A DNA stretch of 64,000 nucleotides from Acidobacteriota bacterium (GTDB lineage Bacteria; Acidobacteriota; Blastocatellia; Pyrinomonadales; Pyrinomonadaceae). Under the pieces are notes generated by a model, which had not been told where the DNA came from, did no database searches, and saw only the letters and a program-made list of their open reading frames with translations. The position numbers and the translations under genes were made by a program. Positions 51,401 through 58,988 of this stretch are shown piece after piece. Numbering within the stretch: the stretch's first letter is position 1; every line of letters begins with the position of its first letter. The stretch spans positions 1 through 64,000 of the forward strand of contig JAFAZX010000018.1 of the NCBI GenBank assembly GCA_019239425.1. The letters run 5' to 3'.

Positions 51401-54400
51401 TGCCTGCCGGTCGTCGCGTCGAACCACTTCGAGCCCTCCGGCTCGATCAGCATGCCGCCGTAGAGTCCGGCCTGCTGGTGCGTCGAGGGGCCGTAGTGGT
51501 CGTGCGTGAAGACGGTGCGCAAGGTGCGGTCGACGCCCTCGTTGTTGAGGAGCGGGTCGGTGTCGAAGCGCTGGATGGTCGTCTGCGCGCCGTCCCAGTC
51601 GGGCGGCGGCGTGAAGCCCGGCGGGACGTAGGCCGCGTAGGACTGCGCGAAGGTCTTGATGGTGAGCTGCTTCTGCGTTGAAGAGACGAACTGGGCGAGC
51701 GGGTCGAACTGGTAGAGTCCGCCCTCCTGGTTGACGGCGAAGATGCGCTCGCGCACCTCGTCCGAGCTGAAGGTACCGTCCTCGTAGTTGAAGCCGTTGG
51801 CGGCGCCGTCCGAGCTGGTCACGTCGAACTTCACGAGGTGGATGTGCTGGCCGATGATGTCGGTCGGCGTGCGGACTTGAAAGTCGTCCATCTCGTAGTA
51901 GTTCGGCACGAGGTTGGTGTGCCAGAACTCGATGGTCTCGCCCGTGTTCGAGCGGAAGAAGAAGGGCTCGGGCGGCTTGACGCCGCGGTAGATGTCGGCC
52001 GCGTCGTTGAGCAGCGCGATCATCCGCTGCTGCGGGTAGTGCCAGCCCTTCTTGTTGAAGACGGTGTCGGTCTGGATGGCCGCGGCCTTGTAACGGCGCG
52101 TGTTGATGGTGGAGTTGCCGTTGTCGTCCACGCTCGGGTCGGAGTAGGGCGCGCCGGGCGCGGGCGGCAGGCCGTTGAGGATGAAGTTGCCGGGGTCGCC
52201 GTCGGGGAGGACGGTCGGGTGCGCGCGGCGCGCGTGCGCGCGCATGGCCGCCTCCTCGATGGCCGTGCCGTTCTCGGGGAGCTGGAAGGCGACGAGCGCG
52301 CCGTCGATCATGCCGTAGTTGTTCGCGGCCGTCCGCGCCTTGTGCTCGTCGTAGAGGACGAAGTCCTTGGTGAAGTCCCAGCGGGTGTGGAACTCGCGGA
52401 AGATTTGGCCGCCGAGCACGATGTGGCGGGGCAGCCCGCCGTCGAGGTACTTCTTGCTGCCGTCCGCGTTGAGGTCGGGCTTGCCCGGCTCGGTCTCGGC
52501 CCAGCCGAAGTCCATCGGCGGGTGCGGCGGGCGGTGGCCGGCGATGCCGGGGATGAAGAAGGGGAAGCCGGGGTTGCGCGTGTAGAGGGGGGCCGGGTCG
52601 GTCGAGCTGGTCTTGACGACGACCCTGCGGCCGGACATCCACTGGTCGGGGACGTTGGTCGAGCTGCCCCAGATCGCCTTCAGCTTAGTCCACACGGCGT
52701 CGGGAACCTTCACGCTCGGGTCGGGGTCGTTCTTAACGGTCAGGCGCACCTTGGCCGGGATGGGGGCCATGCCGATGGTCGGCAGCGGCACGATGGCCGG
52801 GATGGGCGTGCCGGCGCTAATTTCGGCGTCGGGCAGGGCGCGGTTCCAGACGGGGTTCGCGGGGTCGGTCGTGACCACGGGCCGCCCCGCGGCGTCGAGC
52901 TTCGTCCCCGCCTCGAAGACGTCGTGGACGCGCCACATCGCCCACATCCCCTGCGCGAAGTGCGGGTAGAAGTGGCAGTGGAAGATCGAGTCGCCCACCG
53001 TCTTGTTGCGGTTGCCGCTGCCGTTGTAGACGATCTCCATCGTGTAGGCCGAGCCGGGGTTGATCATCTGGCTGTCGAGGTAGCTGGAGTTGTCGTTGTT
53101 CGGCGAGTGGAGCCACTGGTGCGCGTGCAGGTGGTGGACGTGGTTGGCGCCCGTGCCCGCGTGCAGGACGCGGAACTTGGTGTGGTCGCCCATGTAGCTG
53201 TGGTAGACGTTCGAGGGGTCGTCCGGGTAGAACGCCTTGGTCGCCTTCGGCCCCGGCGGCGGGTTGGTCGCAACCTGCGTGACGCACTTGCCGCCCGGCG
53301 GGAGCGTCAACGGGTTGCAGGGCGGCGCGGAGGTGGAGGGCGTGTAGTTGGCCGGCTTGTCCACGACCATCGCCGGGTCGCCCACGGCCCACGCCGAGAG
53401 GAAGAACTCCTCGAACTTCATCTCGACGGCGTCGAGGCCGCCGGCCGGGCCGACGCCGAGGCGGTTCGAGACGATCTCGGCGCCGATGCCGCCCGTCCCG
53501 TAGTTGATGGCGAAGAGGTCGCGCACGGCGTTGTAGGAGGTGCGGAGCTGCGGGTCGGGGTAGGAGCTCGACCACTGCGTGAACGCCTGTACGGGGACGG
53601 AAGGGTTGTGGTAGTGGATGGTGAACTCGCGGTACGGCTGCCGGCGGTCGGGCGTGGCCGGGTTGTTGCGGAACGTCGGGCTGGTGTTGGTGTAGGGGAA
53701 GCGATCCGCGTTCGGGCCGGTGATGACGGCCGTCAGGTCTGTGTGGTAGAGGATGTACTCGCGCCTCTCGCCGAGGGGCTTGTCCTCGGGCTTCTTGTGA
53801 TCCTCGTCGCAGGGGTGCTGGACGTCGGTCATGCGCACCATCATGAGGACGGGCGTGCAGGGGCGGCCGGCCACGGGGTAGTTCGACGGGTAGAGGGCGT
53901 TGTAGTTGATGACGGGGTGGCCGATGGCGTCGGCACTGTTGCTGTTGGCGTCGTTCGGCTCCCAGACGTATAGGTAGTTCTTGGGGCCGTAGCTCCACGA
54001 GCCGACCGTGACGGTGACCGGCACCTTGATGACCGTCGCGGTCTGCACGGTCTGCTTGAGCTTGTTGACGGTGGTCAGCGTGTAGAGGTCGCGCGGCTGA
54101 TCCTCGACCACGGCGCGCTCCTGCACGCGCTGCGCGTTGAGCTTCGGCGTGAGGAACATGTGGACGCGGTCGTTGTTGGGCAGGTCGTCGTCGGTGAAGG
54201 TGGCGAGTTGCAGGTCTTCGCGCGTGACCTGGCTGCGGTAGTACTCGGCCCCCTCCGGCTCGACGTTGACCGCGCCGAAGAGGCCGGCCTGGAGCTGCCC
54301 CGTCTCGTCGCCCGCACCGCTCGAAATCATGAAGGTGCCCTCTTCGGCGGCGTAGTATTTGTAGACGAGCGTCCGGCCGGGGGCGGCGAAGCTGCCGATG

Positions 54401-55242
54401 TTCGTGCAGGTCGAGCCCGGGTTGCAGGGCGGCACCGCCGGGTTGACGCCGACGAAGGAGGAGTCGCTGTCGATGCCCGGCCCCGCCCCGATCAGGCTGC
54501 GGGAGAAGAGATTTAAGCCCTGTATGTGCAGGCCGGCGTTGCGCGTCTTGACCGTCGAGGTCGTGGTGGACGTGGGGTTGAGGAGGTTCGTGAAGGTGAT
54601 TTCGAGGCAGTCCTTCAGGTTCAGGCGCAGCACGATGGGGCGCGCGCGCTTGCCGCTGCGCAGCCGCACCTTGCCCGCCTGAAGGTTGCCCACGCTGCCC
54701 GCCACGTCGTTGCCGTTGGTGTCGATGCCGAGCGAAGAGGGAACCACGTCGCGCCTGAGGGCGAAGATCATCCCCTGCGGCATCGTCGCGCCCAGACGGT
54801 TCAGCATGTACGGCTGGTCGAGCGCGACCACGTCGGCCTTAATCGTCTCGCGGCACTCGTTCGGCGCGACCTCCTGCACGGGCGCGGGCGCGGGCGGCGC
54901 GTCTGACATCGCCTCGGGTTCGATTAAAGCCGAGGCGGCCGGGTCGCTCATCTCCGGAGTCAACGAGGGCGTGGGCGTGGCCTCGGCCGCCGCGTCCGCG
55001 TCTTTCGAGACTGAATCCTTCGAGTGCTTCGCGTTTGAATCTTTCGTCTCGGCGGCGCCCACAGTCACGTTCTGCTCGGGCGCGGGCTTCTCAGGTGCCG
55101 CGGCCGTCAACGCCGCTGCCGTTTCGCCCTGGGCGGGGGCGTTCGCAGACTGAGCCCAAGTCAACGCGGACAGGGAAAGGATTATGAGCAGGAACGTCAG
55201 GCAGCGTGTAAACAGCGCGGGGCGCAGGAACTTGCGGGTCAT
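48412..55242 (-). CDS. Giant exported multicopper oxidase-like protein (MnxG/MofA-type candidate)
   Basis: 2276 residues; ATG at 55242 with CGGAGGAACA upstream. A signal peptide (CLTFLLIILSLSALTWAQ) is followed by a low-complexity linker of about 100 residues, then multiple cupredoxin domains. Copper-site motifs: HVHHLHAHQWLH near residue 705; HCHFYPHFAQGM near 760, the HCHxxxHxxxGM type 1/type 3 motif; HIHLVKFD near 1130; FTHDHYGPSTHQQAGLYGGM near 1250; HPLRLHGFRWHP near 1610; FDLHGHSWQEQPF near 2060. The C-terminus is Gly-rich and ends GGGGTQKR. Normal MCOs have 500-600 residues; very large ones (MnxG, MofA) oxidise Mn(II), the most likely substrate class here, together with Fe(II) or Cu(I). 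Confidence 0.88.
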   Translation of the reverse strand: MTRKFLRPALFTRCLTFLLIILSLSALTWAQSANAPAQGETAAALTAAAPEKPAPEQNVTVGAAETKDSNAKHSKDSVSKDADAAAEATPTPSLTPEMSDPAASALIEPEAMSDAPPAPAPVQEVAPNECRETIKADVVALDQPYMLNRLGATMPQGMIFALRRDVVPSSLGIDTNGNDVAGSVGNLQAGKVRLRSGKRARPIVLRLNLKDCLEITFTNLLNPTSTTTSTVKTRNAGLHIQGLNLFSRSLIGAGPGIDSDSSFVGVNPAVPPCNPGSTCTNIGSFAAPGRTLVYKYYAAEEGTFMISSGAGDETGQLQAGLFGAVNVEPEGAEYYRSQVTREDLQLATFTDDDLPNNDRVHMFLTPKLNAQRVQERAVVEDQPRDLYTLTTVNKLKQTVQTATVIKVPVTVTVGSWSYGPKNYLYVWEPNDANSNSADAIGHPVINYNALYPSNYPVAGRPCTPVLMMVRMTDVQHPCDEDHKKPEDKPLGERREYILYHTDLTAVITGPNADRFPYTNTSPTFRNNPATPDRRQPYREFTIHYHNPSVPVQAFTQWSSSYPDPQLRTSYNAVRDLFAINYGTGGIGAEIVSNRLGVGPAGGLDAVEMKFEEFFLSAWAVGDPAMVVDKPANYTPSTSAPPCNPLTLPPGGKCVTQVATNPPPGPKATKAFYPDDPSNVYHSYMGDHTKFRVLHAGTGANHVHHLHAHQWLHSPNNDNSSYLDSQMINPGSAYTMEIVYNGSGNRNKTVGDSIFHCHFYPHFAQGMWAMWRVHDVFEAGTKLDAAGRPVVTTDPANPVWNRALPDAEISAGTPIPAIVPLPTIGMAPIPAKVRLTVKNDPDPSVKVPDAVWTKLKAIWGSSTNVPDQWMSGRRVVVKTSSTDPAPLYTRNPGFPFFIPGIAGHRPPHPPMDFGWAETEPGKPDLNADGSKKYLDGGLPRHIVLGGQIFREFHTRWDFTKDFVLYDEHKARTAANNYGMIDGALVAFQLPENGTAIEEAAMRAHARRAHPTVLPDGDPGNFILNGLPPAPGAPYSDPSVDDNGNSTINTRRYKAAAIQTDTVFNKKGWHYPQQRMIALLNDAADIYRGVKPPEPFFFRSNTGETIEFWHTNLVPNYYEMDDFQVRTPTDIIGQHIHLVKFDVTSSDGAANGFNYEDGTFSSDEVRERIFAVNQEGGLYQFDPLAQFVSSTQKQLTIKTFAQSYAAYVPPGFTPPPDWDGAQTTIQRFDTDPLLNNEGVDRTLRTVFTHDHYGPSTHQQAGLYGGMLIEPEGSKWFDATTGRQLYDTNSKRADGTLLRDDGGPTTWQAVIVTANQSESYREFALEFQDMALAYTAASVSKPTVPASTFFPFTFSNASSGPNANYATNVQTELNASPSGTAPTPGTCPTTLGTPNVGANTKAAFGNSGVTLSSKAFAIKTSTGWSVINPEPQPSTACDLYNITQTGSGTSLKLPVANPTMHASWADSANVISAPGSNISPTVISPTNNSGTYSVNYRNEPLPLRVGTAGSSPQATDLAYAFSSMARGDTSLNSQPSSSQLINPGCTGAGCFKFPKNQLIAGCNPNAGTTAATAASSGCPQGTDPYTPLLRAYAGDRVQIRTLVGAHLVGHPLRLHGFRWHPEPSISNSGFVAAQGMGISEHFEMLFDVPTLPAGGQNSFADYLYEPSGGADGLVNGVWGIFRAYTQPAPNLLALPDNRVPKASPLANVSCPTDSRQRTYNVTAVSAAKALPGGQLVYNSRGQAFNGSTTPPAQGFNQTFPLADPNALLYVRNEDLNTDGTLKAGVPIEPLILRAHAGECINVVLRNCLGTTPCGGTTPQTLVSYKANAFINSPFGRAGLSSVNPTLNASTSVGLSPQLLTSNITSSGDTNIGFNSTQTVAPGASATYQWYAGTIAADGTATPVEFGAVNLLPADPLMQDITGLVGALIIEPADSTFVEDASTRAAATIMKKDGTSFREMVLVFQNNIQTQQMVAPLFAAFNYRSEFMGYRYPVAAPVTASNLGSGGFPGGDSTAKVSNWLISNLSSATPADPQTPVFSAAAGTPVRFHVLFGGGYNQMEVFDLHGHSWQEQPFVNDSTQIGFNPLSQNYGGYLMWPFQASNIVLAQAGGRQGTAGDYLYSSFNDLGNNGTWGIFRVRKEVAVIQKAVVDEQSHEVAVSGAYMVQNGMTTRPTITVYAVPAGGGAPRALGPGVTVGADGTWSFSVNTTKVQAGTTVIALSSNSPAACTADRMQDPSNGCITSRAQVQATGDERRESTQSRGGSGSGNAVGGGGGGGTQKR

Positions 55243-55404
55243 TGTTCCTCCGTGGACAGATAAGTGAAGCTGAAGTTGCCGAGAACCGGCCGCTGACTTC
55301 TGTGACGGCCGGTTGGGAAGTTAAAGGTTGTCGATGTTGGACGCCAAAGGAACCGGCGTCGAAGAGGTAAGGAGCAAGCAACCCTTAGAAACGAAGACGA
55401 CGGG

Positions 55405-55433
55405 AGCGTAATCCTATCCCGTTTGCCTGTCAA
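55405..55433 (-). promoter_or_regulatory. Sigma-70-type promoter of the giant copper oxidase
   Basis: On the minus strand: TTGACA (55433-55428), 17-base spacer, TACGCT (55410-55405). The -35 is perfect. Leader of about 155 bases to the ATG at 55242. Confidence 0.65.
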
Positions 55434-55644
55434 CAGAATTTTCAAGTCATGCGTAATTCATACGTGACCGTCGGTTAGGAGACGTGCCCCGTAGGTCGGG
55501 CGGTCGGCAAAGCCGCCGCCGGATGAGATGAAACGAATCCGTTTGGCGCCCCATAAGATATGGGGCAACATCAGCGCGCGGACGTGTGGAAGGCCCGCGC
55601 GGTAAAAGTCCACACCTCAACGCCCGAAACCCGAGAGGACTGCC
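55434..55644 (+). promoter_or_regulatory. Upstream region of the caspase-CHAT-STAND locus, with palindromes
   Basis: This is the plus-strand control region of the conflict locus, next to the divergent copper oxidase promoter. A perfect 8-base-arm palindrome with a 3-base centre, GCCCCATA/TATGGGGC, lies at 55548-55566, about 80 bases before the GTG; a second weaker pair, GTGTGGA (55584-55590) and TCCACAC (55609-55615), can form a stem with an 18-base loop. A GC-rich stem GGCGG/CCGCC is near 55501-55519. No clear -35/-10 pair is seen on the plus strand. The palindrome is a plausible repressor operator. Confidence 0.45.
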
Positions 55645-58600
55645 GTGAGCGAATCGCCGATCCTGAACCGCAAGCTCCACTGCCTCCTGATAGGCGTCGA
55701 TTGCTACATGCCCAACCGCCTGCCCGACGGCGGCTGCTACCAGAGCCTCGCCGGCTGCGTCCGCGACATCGGGCGCGTCGAGACTTTCCTCAAGAAGCTC
55801 GGCGTGCCCGACGCGCAGATCACGAAGCTCACAGCCACCGACACGGGCGCCGAGACTCCTTCGGAGCCCGAAGACCGCTGGCCCACCTACGAGAACATCG
55901 TGGCCGCCTTCCAGAGACTCATCCGCGACGCGCGTGAGGGCGAACAGGTCTACGTGCACTACTCGGGGCACGGCGGCCGGACGGTGACCGGTTTTCCGGA
56001 GTTGAAGGGGGCGGACGGGCTCGACGAGTCGCTCGTGCCGACCGACATCGGGCGCGCGGGCACGCGCTACCTGCGCGACGTGGAGATGGCCTACCTGCTT
56101 CAGCAGATGGTCGAGAAGAAGCTGGTCGCGACCATCGTCTTCGACAGTTGCCACTCGGGCGGCGCGACGCGGGGCCTGGGCGGCGCGACCGCGCGCGGCA
56201 TCCCGAGCATCGACACGACCGAGCGGCCGGCCGAGAGCCTGGTCGCCACGCGCGAAGAGTTGGCGCGCGTCTGGCGCGCCGTCCCGCCGGGCCGCACGCG
56301 CAACGCCGAGCTGGGCGCGCGCTGGGTGCCCGAGATGGACAGCGTGCTCCTCCTGGCCGCCTGCCGCGCGAACGAGGTGGCGAACGAGACCGAGTTCGCC
56401 GAAGGCGAGCGCAACGGCGCGCTCACCTACTGGCTGCTCGACTCGCTCAAGCAGGTCGGGTCGGGTCTGACCTTCAAGATGCTCCACGACCGCATCCTCG
56501 GGAAAGTCCGCGCGCAGTTCCCGAGTCAGACGCCGCAACTGCACGGCGACGGCGCGCGCGTCGTCTTCGACGTCAACCGCGCGCCGCGGCCCGCCTCCGT
56601 CCGCGTGCTAGAGGTTGACCGCGCGAGGTACAGACTCAAGCTCGAAGCGGGGAAGGCGCAGGGCGTCGGCGCCGGCTCGAACTTCGCCGTCTACGCGGCG
56701 CAGGCCGCGGACTTCACGAACGCCGCCGAACGCCTCGCGCTGGCGAGTGTGACCAGCGTGGAGGCCACGACCTCCTGGGCCGAACTCGCGGACGGCGGCG
56801 ACCTCTCCTCCGTCGAAGAGGGCGCGCAGGCAATCCTGCTCGACGCGGGCGCGCTCAAGCTGCGGGGCCGCATCCGCCTGGTGAAGCAGGACGGCCTGCC
56901 TGCTTCTTTCAGTCAGGAGGCGGCGCTGCAGAAGGCGGCCGCGGAGATCGAAGGGAGCAACTGGGTCAGGGCGGCGAAGGACGGCGAGGGCGCGGACTAC
57001 CAGGTCGCGGTCAACGCGAACGGCGAGTACGAGGTCTGGGACGCGACCGGGCAGTTAATCAGCAACCTCCGCCCGGCGCTCAAGGTCGAAGACGCGGACG
57101 CCGCGGCCGGGCTGGTCAAGCGGCTCGTCCACCTGACCAAGTACCGCAACGTGAAGCTCATCGACAACTCGGACGCGCACGCCACGCTGGCCCGCCAGCT
57201 CACGGTCGAGCTTGAGGGCGCGGAGGCGCCGGGCGGCGAGTACGTCCTCGAAGTAGGCGAGTCGGCCACGCTCCGCGTCACGAACAACTCGCCCAAGGTT
57301 CTCAACCTCACCATCTTCGACCTGCAACCCGACTGGGGCGTTAAGAAGGTTTATCCATCCGACGCCGACTCGGAGATTTTAGACCCGGGCCGTTCGCTGG
57401 AACTGCCGTTGACCGACGTGAGCCTGCCCGAAGGCTACGCGGAGGGCGTTGATGCGGTGAAGGTCTTCGCCACCGTCGAGCCGACCAGCTTCAACTGGCT
57501 GGAGCTGCCGGCGCTCGACCAGCCGAACGTGCGCAGCCTCAAGCGTTCGCCGTCGAACCCGCTCGAGCAGTTGATGGCGGGCTTCGCGGCCGACGCGCCG
57601 CCGCCGAACCTACGCGCCTTCAACCTGAACGCGCCCGCCGCCGCGACCTGGACGGCCGCGCAGCTCGAATTCCGCGTGCGCCGCCCCGTGCAGGCGCCGC
57701 GTCACGTCAGGGAACCCGCGCTCTCTCTGCTCCAGGCCGCCATCGAAGAGACCTCGGCCGCGGGCGTTCGGAGGGCGAGGGCCGCGGGCGGCGCGCCGGC
57801 GACGCGCGCGGGCGTGGGCGACACAGACATCGAAGCGGTCACGGACTACTGGCTCGACCCGCCGCCGGCCGGCCAACGCTCGGTCATCGACACCGCGAAG
57901 TATTGCGCGGGCGTGTTGGCACGCATGGGGAAGGAGTTCTGGAACGCCTGGCACGGCGACCGGGCGGAGTACGAAGCCTTGAAGGCCGCGCTCACGGCGA
58001 GGTTCACCGACTGCGACCTGAGGTTCGTCGAGGCGCTCGCCAGGTACCTTGAGTTCTTAGAGTCGAAGGGCGAGGTGCCTTACCGCCGCTGGCAGAACCT
58101 TTCCGACTTCGTCGTCGAAGGTAAGCTGCCGGCGGACGCGTCCGTCGGCGTCGTCGCCGACTGGGGCACGGGGCAGCCCGAGGCCGTCGAAGTGCTGAGG
58201 CAGGTCAAGCGGCACGACCCGCGTGTCGTCGTACACCTCGGCGACGTCTACTACGCGGGCACGGCCTACGAGATGGAGAACTACTTCTACCTCCCTTGGC
58301 GGCAGGTTCTTCAACCCGAGACCTCGGGCGTGGCCTCTTTCGCGCTGCCCGGCAACCACGACCTCTACTCGGGCGGGCGGCCCTTCTACGACCTCCTCGA
58401 CAAGTTCGGCCAGCCGGCCAGCTACTTCTGCCTCCGCAACGAGCACTGGCAGCTCATCGGACTCGACACGGCGCTCCACGACCGTCTGGGCGGGCCGCCG
58501 ACCTCGCTCGAACCGTCGGAGCTTGACTGGCTGCGCGACAAGGTAGAAAACTCCGGCGGGCGGCGGACGATTCTGCTCTCGCACCACCAGCTCTTTTCGA

Positions 58601-58965
58601 CCAACGAGAAGTTCGGGGGGAAGAGCTACAATGAGAACCTGTACGGCCAGGTCGCGCCGCTGCTGCCGCGGGTCGACCTCTGGCTGTGGGGGCACGAGCA
58701 CGACCTCGTCGTCTTCGGCGACCACATGGGACTCCGGCGCGGGCGCTGCGTCGGCGGCAGCGCCTTCCCCGTCGGCAAGTACGAGCAGCCGGCCGTGCCG
58801 CAGAACCCGGACGTGCCCTTCAACCGGCAGGTCGCGCTCGGCAAGGGGTCGGCCTTCTACCAGCACTGCTACGCCGTCGTCAGGCTGGACGGGCCGCGCG
58901 CGACCGCCTCATATTACGAGGACAGCGAAGGCGGGAGGCTCCTCTTCGAGGAGGAGCTGGAGTAA
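55645..58965 (+). CDS. Caspase-like peptidase (C14) fused to calcineurin-type metallophosphoesterase
   Basis: 1106 residues from a GTG with GAGAGGA upstream. Residues 5-260: peptidase C14 fold, start KLHCLLIGVDCYMPN, catalytic dyad His109 in VHYSGHGG and Cys169 in VFDSCHSGGA. Residues about 330-640 have a middle region with a DUF4384-like beta domain (SATLRVTNNSPKVLNLTIFD, then VKKVYPSDADSEI). Residues about 830-1080: metallophosphoesterase with DWGTG, GDVYYAGTAY, GNHDLY, SHHQLF and GHEHDLV metal-ligand motifs. No membrane segment or signal peptide. First gene of the four-gene locus; 23 bases before the CHAT-SIR2 gene. Both active sites look complete. Confidence 0.92.
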   Translation: MSESPILNRKLHCLLIGVDCYMPNRLPDGGCYQSLAGCVRDIGRVETFLKKLGVPDAQITKLTATDTGAETPSEPEDRWPTYENIVAAFQRLIRDAREGEQVYVHYSGHGGRTVTGFPELKGADGLDESLVPTDIGRAGTRYLRDVEMAYLLQQMVEKKLVATIVFDSCHSGGATRGLGGATARGIPSIDTTERPAESLVATREELARVWRAVPPGRTRNAELGARWVPEMDSVLLLAACRANEVANETEFAEGERNGALTYWLLDSLKQVGSGLTFKMLHDRILGKVRAQFPSQTPQLHGDGARVVFDVNRAPRPASVRVLEVDRARYRLKLEAGKAQGVGAGSNFAVYAAQAADFTNAAERLALASVTSVEATTSWAELADGGDLSSVEEGAQAILLDAGALKLRGRIRLVKQDGLPASFSQEAALQKAAAEIEGSNWVRAAKDGEGADYQVAVNANGEYEVWDATGQLISNLRPALKVEDADAAAGLVKRLVHLTKYRNVKLIDNSDAHATLARQLTVELEGAEAPGGEYVLEVGESATLRVTNNSPKVLNLTIFDLQPDWGVKKVYPSDADSEILDPGRSLELPLTDVSLPEGYAEGVDAVKVFATVEPTSFNWLELPALDQPNVRSLKRSPSNPLEQLMAGFAADAPPPNLRAFNLNAPAAATWTAAQLEFRVRRPVQAPRHVREPALSLLQAAIEETSAAGVRRARAAGGAPATRAGVGDTDIEAVTDYWLDPPPAGQRSVIDTAKYCAGVLARMGKEFWNAWHGDRAEYEALKAALTARFTDCDLRFVEALARYLEFLESKGEVPYRRWQNLSDFVVEGKLPADASVGVVADWGTGQPEAVEVLRQVKRHDPRVVVHLGDVYYAGTAYEMENYFYLPWRQVLQPETSGVASFALPGNHDLYSGGRPFYDLLDKFGQPASYFCLRNEHWQLIGLDTALHDRLGGPPTSLEPSELDWLRDKVENSGGRRTILLSHHQLFSTNEKFGGKSYNENLYGQVAPLLPRVDLWLWGHEHDLVVFGDHMGLRRGRCVGGSAFPVGKYEQPAVPQNPDVPFNRQVALGKGSAFYQHCYAVVRLDGPRATASYYEDSEGGRLLFEEELE

Positions 58966-58988
58966 CAGGCGAAAGGCGGTGAAGCTCT

